DNA from: Druceiella hillmani
Lineage: Eukaryota > Arthropoda > Insecta > Lepidoptera > Hepialidae
Direction of reading: 5' to 3'
Assembly: GCA_039881145.1 (NCBI GenBank)
Contig: JAYKKI010000006.1
Coordinates: 15,197,001 to 15,261,000 of the forward strand
DNA length: 64,000 nt
Shown here: in pieces, positions 26,701 to 38,700 of the stretch
How the letters are laid out: each line of letters begins with the position of its first letter
Numbering within the stretch: the stretch's first letter is position 1
Translations under genes and position numbers: made by a program
Notes under the pieces: model-generated
What the model was told of the DNA's origin: nothing
Database searches by the model: none
What the model saw: only the letters and a program-made list of their open reading frames with translations

Positions 26701-29700
26701 TACGATAATTAACAACGAAAGCCTTTAGAATCCCTAAAATAGAACCAATTAGCAAGTTTATAATTTATTTGTTGGCAACTCTTCTTTGGACGTTTCTTCC
26801 ACATCTTTTTTGAAGGCGGTCACCACTGCTTTGGCATCCAAGAATCATGTTTTTAGCAGTTTATCTTTTATTTTTGCAAATAAATAGAAATTGCATGGTA
26901 TGAGATCGAAGCTGTATAGCGTTTGTCCAATAATTTCTGTACCTTCTCTAGTCAAAAATCTAGTCAAAATTCAGTTATTCATTTAGCTGAGTGCACAGGG
27001 GCATTGTCATGATGAAATACAATTCTGCTACGAGGGAATTGCTATTGAATTTTTCTAAAGCACAATTGCTACAACTGCTGGTATACCAGTCTGCAGTCAC
27101 TGTTTTTTTTAATTTTTGATAACAATAGTTTCTTAACAGCCTATCCATCTGAAGAACGAGGAGACCATAATTTTCCTGCTCTTCATCTTTTTTCATTTTT
27201 GTAGAAAACCATTCAGAGGAAACAATTGCTTAGTAAACCCACTAGAGTAGACTGCCTCCCAGTTTTGGGTTCGTAAGAGTTCATACAGCTTTCGTCATTT
27301 GCGACAATTTTGGATACAAATTAGAGTGACATCAATCATATTTTTTTTTAATTTTGCCACAATATAAATATATATAAAGCAGTGATAATATTTGTACTTT
27401 AGTTAACTTTTGTCAGCTTATTAGTTTCTAAATTTAATTCAATACATTAAAATCCTGTAATGTCTTTATTAATATTGGACGTTGTGTTTTTCCTTTATTA
27501 CTTACTAATGGAACTCATTTCTGACTAGGTTAATGTACTTGGTAAAAAAGACCTATGACGGGGATATTCACATCGATAGCATGAGCATGGATGGAAAAGG
27601 AGATAGGAGGCATCTTATTGAAGAAGGACTTAAAGGTTTGAGCTTAATTCTTAAGGTCTTATTAATAAACAGGGTTTAGCGTGAACGTAACTTTACACAG
27701 AGGTTAATCGCAGTATATATTAAAATTAATTTTAATAAACACAATGTAAAAAGACATTACTTTAATACACGGTTAGTCTCAGAGTAAAATTTAATCCAAG
27801 GATGGATTAAGTTTATCCTTGGCATAATCTAAAAAAGTTTTACTTTGACGTGAGTTGTTGACTTAAATAATATCAACGGAGACAATTATTTCGATGATAT
27901 AAGATTAACACAAGATGTAAATGATATTGAGAACCAACGGATTAGGTGAACGAAATGCCATTAAGCAAATAAAATTTTATAAATATCATCAGAGCCCTAT
28001 CGGAAGCTTGAAGAAAAGCAAATTCGGGCAGAATATTGCTATTTATATAAAGGATTTAATAAAAAACGATTCAGTTCATGAAACAATGCAAGGATTGGTA
28101 AATATTTTACTTCTATTATACTTTTGCATGTTTCGTTTTCAATGTATGATTCATATTAATAGGAATTTTTTTCCCGGCATGGACTTTAACCTGTAAAGAT
28201 TAAAGATGATCAGAGACTTATCCGGCATGAGTCGGCACTGCTTTTACATTCAAATACCAAAAATGAGCAGCTACGTTTCTCAATTCTATATAAGAAGAAA
28301 GGGTATATAATGGCTCATTGAATATTCCAGTAAATTATGTGTTATACATGTAAATAAACATACATATAAATATATTGTAGAAATATTCTGTTATTTGGTT
28401 GTAATTTTAAAAATACCTAATGATGATATACTACATTTGAGTACTTTTTATTCTAACTATACAGGTAGATCACAATTATTAATCACCTATTAATATCCCC
28501 TTAGGGGGTTTGCAAAGCAAATCTAGTGATTATGGATATTGAATATATTTGGCGTTAATTTTGTAGATATTCATTATTCACAATTAAATGAAACTATGTG
28601 ATGTAGTATTATTTCTACTTTCTTTAAGTTCTTTACCACAACCTAGGTTTGGTTGTATTACAACACCTTCAGGTGGGCTGTTAGCAAATATATATATAAT
28701 GGCTCATTCTTTGCTAACAGCCCTCATGAAGATGTTGTAACACAACGAAACCTAGGTTGTGGTAAAGAACTTAAAGAAAGTAGAAATAATACTACATCAC
28801 GTAGTTTAATTTAATTGTGGATTATGGATATTTTAGCTTGATGGAGAGGAAGCATTCATAATATTTTTACGTTCAATGAGAGCATTAAAAATGAATTTAA
28901 ATCTGAAGAATTTAAGGGAAAAATTACTTAGAGGTCACATTTTAAAAGGGAATAGAGCAGAGCGCATTGTTTACAGGGAAGTTTTACCACAAACCTAGAA
29001 AATACAAAATTACATAGTGTTGACATTACTTTGTAACATTGGATTGTCAACACATTTTACGTAATATGAAAGAAGAAAATATTGGAATAGCTGAAATGGA
29101 TGTTAACTCTGCTACAAATGATAATAATGTAAAGAATTTATTGAATGTAATGTATGGTATTTATTGCAGATAATTTTCAAAATAAATATTTTTTGTTTTT
29201 TTTTTGGATTTTTTTAAATTAAATAAATCAAATGATTTATATAATTTATTAAGTATTAATTAATTTAAATTGTAAGTTTTCAAATTCTGATTCGATTACT
29301 TTTTTATACTCTATTTTCTCTTTTAATCTCTACCCATTTTATTATTTCATTTTCAATTTTCATTTCTATCGAGGGCTCCTCCTCCACTGCATCCATACCT
29401 GTTTTATGCTCACTGTCTTTTAAGAACTTAAATGACTCGAAATTATTATTGTTGCGTAATTAAATTCCTTTAAAAGTTTAAGAAATTGTTTAGTACAATC
29501 ATAGCATACAGCTGTGAAATACTTTTTAGTGTGTACTTTCATTAATTTTTAAAGTTATTTTTTTCTTTTCCATTAGTAATTAAAAAATGTTCTATATAAC
29601 TGGTTATACAGGCCAGTTGTTGTTATTTTTACACGAAGTTTACGAAGTTTATTCAACAAAAATTAGTTTTATTTTCAACTTCATTTTTTTCGTTATCCAG

Positions 29701-32700
29701 TAGGTGATTTTCTTTATTTGAATTATACTTATATTTATATGATTTTTTCCTATACATTGGATAAATTTATCTTTATCGACCATACAAAATTAACCCATAA
29801 AGAATTATGATGAAGACAATTTTTTGATTCGGCAATTAATACGAAATAGAAGTAAAAGACGACATTGTGCTCATCCTTACCAAGTGTATCAAGTGTTGGT
29901 AATTTTAAAATTGCTAAAGAAGTAATAAATTATGGAACATAAAATTATTACTGGACCAAGTTTAAAGGAACAAAGTGCACATTATAGAGAAACTTATTTG
30001 ATAGTAAAATAGTACGTAGCTTGGTAATTAAAGACTATTGAACAATGTTGATCGATATTGTCACAGCCGCAACAGTTATGTTGTAAAACACATGTGGTTG
30101 GAAGGTTATCTGATCTATTACAATAAAATATGTGCATGGCGTTAACCACTTAGAAGTGAGTACGATTCCCTTGTCCCCTCAAATTTTGATACTATTTGGT
30201 TCATAGTCAATTTGTTTAATTACTCTTCCAGTTGTTATTAGGTCCATGTATACATCCCATGTACTATTCTTTTTACTTTTTTTACCTGATCGATAATCAT
30301 CACTATTACTTTGCAAAATATTTGTACATTTTAATTAAAACTTAACTTTTCTTTCTCATTCTAATTTATTTTGATTCACTTTTCATTAATTTTTAAGCTA
30401 AAATGTAAAATGTTATACCGCCAATTGAAACTTTGAAGACTGCCAGTAGTGCCAAATTCATTTTTTTTTGACAATATATAATGAAATACTCCCAATTCAA
30501 AATTATTATGTTAGTGATTACATCTGGGTTGCCATTATTCATGGCTAAAGTGAGGTGTAACAAATGTTAGTTCATCGCTAACCTGTATATTAATAATGTT
30601 TTTAAAATTAAATTAAAGCTTTAGTAATCTGAAATAAAGAAAGAGGTACTCCAGTAAAAGTATAAATGCAAGTGTCATGAATCCATTATTAATTAAAGTT
30701 TAATACAGTTTTATTTTCAAAAAGAAGAAGGAGCCGTTAAAGGTGTTAAAATTTTGAACATTAAGGATAAGTAAGAAAACGGGAGATATGTATAATTAGT
30801 GCCATAACTTTGTTCTAACTTTCAGATACCCTTGCTATTGTATAAATATATTACTGAGAATAATATTCATTTCATTTTATTACATATACAGAAATATTTG
30901 CATTATTTAACCTAATAGAATAACATCAATTTAATTTATTACCCTCACTAAAATACGTGTAAATTGTATAACTTTCGAAAGTATTATAAAATCTACACCG
31001 CTCCCTTATAATAAACTCACTAATGTAAGCAGTGGGAAAACCCACACAAACCCAGCTTCAGCTATTGTTTTTGTAATATGTAAATGCTGTTGGATGTTCC
31101 TAAGAGTCAATTTTTGCCAATAGGTCACCTGAAGATGTTGTAATACAACGAAACCTAGGTCGTGATAAAGAACTTAAAGAAAGTATAATAATACTACATC
31201 ACGTAGTTTCATTTAATAGTGAATAATGAATTTCTACAAAATTAACGCCAAATATATTCAATAGTCAGTTTATAATACAGAATTTTTTAAAAGATAGAAT
31301 AACTAAAATAACAGGGAAACTTTGAATGTATGCAGAATGTAAGCGTAATAATTTATACATAAAATGAACATTACCATAAGAAAAATCAATAGAAATAAGA
31401 ATATACATTACTTTTATAATAGAACCAAAAGGACATATGCACACACTGCTCCAAAGCAACTCAAACATTCTCACATTTTTTGGATTTTTAAAGGTTTTTA
31501 AGAATAATGAATCCTGCACCTGAATTACTCATAATATAAAATATGAAATTAATATGTCATAAAACATATGTTATAAAAGAACAAATTGCTACAATTTTCT
31601 ATCAATCAAATTATTTTAAAAATTATTATGAACTGTTATGTTTTAATTGTACATATACCTGTATATATTGTTCTTTAATTTGAATAGTTTGAAAATTCAA
31701 ATTTTTTGACGTTGGAGTGAATCTAGTGATACCCCCTTTATTAAAATCAATCTAACTGTTGAAGCTCTATTATGGTATAAAGGAACATACCTCCCTGTTA
31801 CCCCCTTTTGGGTTTTGCGGTAATCAGATAAAAAGAAGTATTATTAATATTGAACTATCTTTATTGCTGTGGTCACATAAATTAAAATATAGAAATGAAA
31901 AATATTTTTGATATATAAACTTCTTTCATTTAATTATAGTCATTATACAATTTATACAAAAAGAAAATCTGTAGTTAATAAAATTGTGATAAATAATTGT
32001 ATTTAGCTTACATTATATACATTCATTAAAGGTCCCAACGTCAACATTCGCTATGATCCGGAATCAGAGCTTGTGTTCATTGCTGATTCTGGATATCACA
32101 AGATAGAAAAGATGCATCGAGAAGGTATATATTTCTTTGTTCTAACACTAGTACGTGGAGTCATAGTCTTGATAACAACACACACACTTGGAATCACAGT
32201 TATGTTCATAAACAGTGATATTAATGGAACTATGTTTCTAAGTGTAGTGAAAACTGTTATATTTATATAAAAGTATTATGAAAAATACATTTATATAAGT
32301 ATGAAGAGACAAAACCAAATAATTGTAAAATGTTCTTTTTTATTCTCCTTCAGTTCTAAATGTTACCAGATGAAAATTGTCAATTTTCAATGTTTTATGC
32401 TCTTTCACAGTATAATTGATTAATATATATAATTTTGAATGTAGAAATATATTATTTTAGTATTATAATCTAATTACACCATTAGGGTCGGGCCATATGG
32501 GTTATCGCCAGCTGAAGACAGGTGTGAGGAGCATGACCGTTGCTGGTACCGATGTGATCTGGACCAATGAGGATGACAAGTACATATACTGGGCCAACAA
32601 GATGGAGAATGGAAACAGTTACAAGAAGTTTTCTTTAGGTTAATGAGAATATGTATATAATATTGAATAGCCTTAATAATTTTCTACTGTGGCACTAATG

Positions 32701-35700
32701 ATTTCTCCATTTTTACCATAAAATAATATCCAATTGTTACGATTGATAACATTTAAACATCTGATCTCGGACTTAAAAATGTGTTACTCTGTGTTACTTC
32801 ACGCAAGTACAGTTATTTATTTCATCAAATCAGTTACGACAACACATATTTATACAAATATGTAGCTCATAACTTAGATTCCTAGCTGTACACTCTTTGT
32901 ACTTTTTACTAAATGTATTTTATAACTCCTTAACTGGAACATAACTTGAAACACTGTACAATGTTAGAGAAAAATAATTAGCAAAATGTTATTATATTTA
33001 ATAACGAAGTATACATAGGTGCGATAGGACAACACTAGGGTTGTTGACTTTTTCTAAATTTGCTGCTTTTAGTGAAATATTACGAAAATTTTAATCAATT
33101 AAAATCAATAGTAAAAAATTGACAAAACTTTATTAAAAAATTGACGAGTTAAATATAAGCTTCTAATTTTAATAATAGGAACAAAATGGGCAATCTCTCC
33201 CTACTCCCTGTTTCATTCACTCTTGTAGAATATAATATGTATAAATAAAAATAGGTTTTTAAGTCTTAAGTTTAAACCTTATAAGTTGGTAAATTTTTAA
33301 GATTTCTCAGAAATTATTTTATTCCTCATGTGTTTATATCTTAAAATTATGATTTACAGGCTAAAAATAATTAATTAAACACTCTATTATTTTGCGAACT
33401 TAGTTTAAAAGCCTTGTGTATGCTAAGTCTCTAAAATTTAAACTCTATTTTAATTCATGACACATAGTTTATACAAGAACATTTTTTTTTATATTGGTTA
33501 CAAGTAGCACATTTATCAGAAACACCTTATAAAATTTCCATAAGTATTGTATATGCCATTGACAATTGATTTTTCAGACTTATATGTCTTATAATAATAT
33601 TCAGGATATTATGATATTCAAGATGTCCAATCATTTCATGGTAAATGATATTTTTGCCATTTCTAATTTACATCTTAACCAGTGCCGTGATATGCAATTG
33701 TGCATCACGTTGTATTCAATACATGCTGTGGTAGATCCACTATAATTTACTTGAAATAAATCGTTGTGACAATTCACAAACCTATGCTTGGCTTAGTCCA
33801 CCTATACTATAAATTTTACACACACATTAATTGTTTTTGGAATAAAAGAATTATGTCTGAGAAATGCCTTATTAATTTTTAGGGTCGCATAGTAAAATAA
33901 GGCACCTTTACAACTTAGTCATGTCCATCTATCTGTAAATACATCGGTTCATCACAGACACACAATTTCTACAGATTTAGATGAAAGTGCGAGAAATTTT
34001 GCATCAGTTAGAGAACACGTTACACAATTCAAACTATTAAAACAAAAAACTTTATGTGGAAACATCATACATGGAAAATCAGAGCAATAATTTTTCTCCC
34101 GCACTATATAGTGTGACATATCAAAATGAAACAACTTAAGTTTCAATTTCCTAGAAATCTCAGTACCGAGCCTATATATCGATTTTTACAAAAAATACCT
34201 TTATTCATTATATTTGTTTTTGTAATTTTCAATACAATGACGGCCTACATGGTGGGGTCAATTTTAACAAAATGAATTTTAACATGTTTACCCTCTTAAA
34301 ACTTTATAATTTATGAAAGTATAGGTCAAAGGTAGAATACATTTTTTAAAATTAGTTTATTTTTCTTAAAAACAAAGATAATTTCGTGCTCTTTGTTACA
34401 TAATTTTAAAATGTACGTAGTATTATAAAAGAAAAAATGATTTTAAGAGAAAGAAAAGAAAGAATACTTTCCATAAATTTAAGTTTATAATTAATAGTGG
34501 AAAAGAAAGGAAGTTTTCTCTTTAGGAAGGAAGTTTTCTCTTTAGCTTCTTTAATTATATTAAATTAGAAACATAAGTATATTCACTAGTTTGCATCATA
34601 ATTAGGGACACAATATCAAATCAAATGTGTCGATATTGTACTCATGAGCAGTATGGAATAAAGTATCATACAGATAAAAGTATGGAAAGAAAAGTATTGA
34701 TTCTTAAAGGTATTAATATTGTTGCTAAATGTTGCGTTGCTTATTTCTTTTCTGAATCTTGTAAGATTGTTAATATTTAAGATTGTTTATATGTTTGTCT
34801 ATATTTCAAATCCATATATATTTGTTGCTGCCTTTATGATGTTTTATCAACTTCTATCCATCAAGAATTTTATGAACGCAGTACAACACTGCTCATGGAA
34901 ATAAGAAATTTAATAAATAGAATAAATTTTAGTTGTAAAAGTATAAAACAAAAATTAAGTAACGTTTTTATTTACGTATAAACCAATGTAACAAAATGGA
35001 AAACTAAACAGGGTAACAAAATATTTAGAGCTGAGAATGAACAAGAATAAGGTTCTAAACTTCCCACTCTTTTTTATTTTATTTAAAAATAACATATGTT
35101 GAATTTATTATTGTGAAATTTGTTTGCTCATTGTTGGACACTAAACAATGGGTTACTGGTAAGTTTGTTGTCTTGCTTAGAACATAACAAACAAATGACA
35201 TATTTTCTCAAATTACAAACTGTATGTGGTCCAATATAACAATACTCAAAAAATTTTTTTCGTAGTATCATATTAAGAACAGAATTTCAGGGAAGATTCT
35301 ATATGATACTTACAGTAAGATACTCATATGAATAAAAGTCAAAATATACACCAGATGCCTTGCCTTAGTTAAGTTGATCTTTTAAGTAAACAAGGCACTG
35401 TATTACTCAGTAAATTATGTTGTTATATCTTTTGTCATGACTCCATGAAAAAATAGAAAAAATAACTTGTGAAACTTATATGTATACTTATGTTTATTAT
35501 CTATTTTAACTCATCAAATCTATATCTACCTTGGATCCACCATCTTTAACACCGGAGATCGCTAAGAGATCAAAATGTTCTTTGACTAGATCAACATTAG
35601 ACTTATAGTCATTTTATTTCAAAAATATTGTGACAGATTTGTAAAGCACAACTCAGAACGACAATTATCAACTTGGGGAAACGATATGGAGACATTAACT

Positions 35701-38700
35701 TAGGCACAACTTTTGTCATAACTATTCATGCTGCCAGTTTTACATATATACATCATGTTTTCAATTACAGACATAGTAGCCCACCTACATGAAGTGCATC
35801 TGACGGCTGTACATCCACCTCCCGGCCATATGGCTCAGCAGCACTCATGCGCTCGTCCCATGTCACCTTGCTCTCATATATGTGTACAGAGTGAAGCGCG
35901 AGCTACTAATAGGAACCCTGCTGTACCTGTCTTTCATGTCAATTACAGTTGTCTCTGCCCAGCCGGTTATATACTGGGTGCAGATAACAGGACATGTTCA
36001 GAACGGGTTATTTGTGACATGACCAAAGAAGTTTACTGTCATAAGAGTAATACATGCATTGACTTCAAGAGACGATGTGACTTAGTATCTGATTGCCAAT
36101 TTGGTGAAGATGAAGATGATTGTGCTGGTAAGTTATTTGTTATCTTATAGAGAAGAAATATAGATTTTAAAATCATTTGATAGTCTATTAGTACGGGGTA
36201 ATGAGTAATGGCAAAGTGACAGCATATATTTGTGTACAAATATAAATAACGCTCTGTCATTTTATGATGTATAGTACTCAACTTTGTATAATAGTTTGTC
36301 AACTTTGTATAATAGTTTGACAACTTTGTATAATAGTTTGTCATCTTTGTATAATAGTTTGTCAACTTTGTATAATAGTTTGTCAACTTTGTTTGGAAAG
36401 TGTTCCACACTCCATTATAGTAATAATTCAAGTTAGATGTTTGTTAAACATAAATGTCATATTATTATTTTTTGTTTCCAACTCGGATTTCTATTTTAAG
36501 TACATTGTTATGTATCTATTTTTATTTTGTTTACTCTTATACAAATAAATCTGAGAGATTCATAGCAGCTATAGTTTTGTCTTCCAAAATAATGACAAGG
36601 ATATCTTCACAGGGAATAAAATGCTTTTTCTATTTGAGAAAAATGTAATTAAAATTATTTAATTATTTTCATTCAAGAAATTATATAAAACTAATTAAGT
36701 TGTTTCCATGAAAAATATGGTAAAATAATCAATAATTTGTAGGTTATAACAATTTAAATAGATTGTCTGCTTCTAGCTTTATATTCCTTTATACAATGTA
36801 ATTTTGAAAGTAAGAGACAAGCTAATCGTTTTCATAATTAATGATAACCTTTCGAAAGATTTTTCCAGAGATGTGAAAAATCCCAGTTGTTTTTCTAGGT
36901 TTTTGTAGTGGTGTGGGAAAAGCTTTGTATAAAAGTAAATTTCGAAGTATTCTTTTAGAAAATTTTATATAAAATGTAGAAATGAAAGCAAATAATCAAT
37001 CGTTGCAGTCTTATATGTAACAAGAGGCATGTGTTGATATACTATGTACAGTTATTTGCAGTACACTTTTCTAAATAGAATAATTATAGTGTTTTGTGAA
37101 TTTTTAGTGTTTTTTCAAGGGTTATAATTTAATAACCATGTATAAATTTTATAACCAAGATAAATTTTAGATTACTTTTGTTAATTAAAGTTTGAATCTT
37201 GAAATCCAAGTTCTTTCAAATATGAAAAAGTTTTAAAAAGAAACTCAATAAATTTATAATCCTATACTTACATTAAAGAGACACAGAAGAGTTAAACACT
37301 GTTAATTAATTTCACTATATATTCACAGATGCAAAAAGCGATACTTGCCAATCGAGCGAATTCATGTGTCGCAATCGTGAGTGCATTGATAGCATACGCC
37401 GCTGTGATCATCGGCATGACTGTCTCGATCATTCTGATGAGGATAACTGCACTTACAAGGGTAATTAAAATGTTTTGTGCCCGTTTGCATATTTTTTGTT
37501 TTATGTAAGCTTTAGCAGATGTATAATATGGTTTTTCATTAAGAAAAATTTATGAGATAATTTTGAGATGAATGCTTTTGAAATTACATCATTCGATAAG
37601 TAAAAAGTGTACATTGTTTTTTTCTTCCTTGTCAGAATATAAAACTAACAAGTGTCATAAAAACAATTATGAATTTCAGTTAGTTGTTCTTGGTTATGGG
37701 TAAGAAAATAAATAGAAGTTGAATTTATCAAGAATTATAAATTTTAGATAATTATTCTGCAGAAAACAATTCCCAGACATCATAAAAATTCTTTTAAAGC
37801 TTAGAAATTAAAGTGTTATTGATATATATTTAATGATGACATAAACAATAATTTAGTAGATAGCAATAGTTTGACACTTTAAATTTGAAAACGAACTTCA
37901 CTTGTTTTAGTTATAAAGATCTTTATTTCCTATCTAGATTGCCATAGAAACTGTCAAGCGAAGTTGAAAGGTTTTTCTCTGCTAGATTATTTCATTATTA
38001 TTTTCATGGTATTCTGCCTATTTTTTTGCAATATATTATCTATTATTAATATTTTATTCAATCAATTATTATAGTCAATGTTCTATATAGTAAGTTTCTT
38101 CTTTTGTTTATTTTTATTGTATTATTTACTTTTGTCAAATTAAATCTGCTTCAGCTTCATGAAAATAGATTTAGCTATTCCTCCTAAACCAACAGACCCT
38201 TCTAAGTCATATTCAATGGTGAAAAATACTTTACAATCTACCTGATGGTATCTTCTATACCTCATCATATGTTCAAATCAGGTTATATTCCAAAGTCATG
38301 AAAAACTCAAATAATAATTTCCATTCTAAAACCTCATAAAGATCCCAATGTATGTTCATCCTACAGACCCATAGCTTTTTCTTTTGTTTTATTGAAGATT
38401 ATGGAACACCGAATTAAGAATTTATTGGAATAGCTTACAGAACACATCTTCCCAAGCAACCAATTTGGGTTCAGGAGAGCTAAAATTAGATGGACATTTC
38501 TAACCACTGATTTTCTTCAGCCTATGATAATGTAAATTCCATTCCTCACTACAATTCTTCATAATCTTGGAATTCCGATCAAGATTATAAATTTCTTACT
38601 CAATTTTTTTAGAAAGACTCTCATTCTTAGAAACTCTTCTTTAATAAAAACTATATGGAGAGGACTTCCAAGGCTTTGCTTTAAGTGTCTTACTTTTCAA

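Larger units (their letters stand above)
27636..32031 (+). other. Large intron with two foldback copies
   Basis: A 4.4-kb phase-1 intron. Foldback copies lie at 28541-28819 and 31124-31259. Open frame 27921-28196 (+, 91 codons) has no domain I recognise. Stretches 28840-31120 and 31260-32030 are AT-rich; I see no transposon coding there that I can name. Confidence 0.5.

Noticed and set aside
27921..28196. 91-codon + strand frame as a gene
   Set aside because: No domain recognised; it lies within an intron and may be a relic of an unidentified transposon.
31124..31263. AATAG on both sides of foldback copy 4 as a target duplication
   Set aside because: Only five bases, and three of them (AAT) are the general preference after the tail; it could be chance.
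34719..34904. Hydrophobic 61-codon + strand frame as a small membrane protein
   Set aside because: AT-rich composition alone yields hydrophobic codons; there is no conserved motif, and the frame lies in an intron of the receptor.
36039..36431. 130-codon frame on the - strand
   Set aside because: It overlaps the real LDLa exon on the + strand and consists mainly of the translated 21-bp minisatellite.
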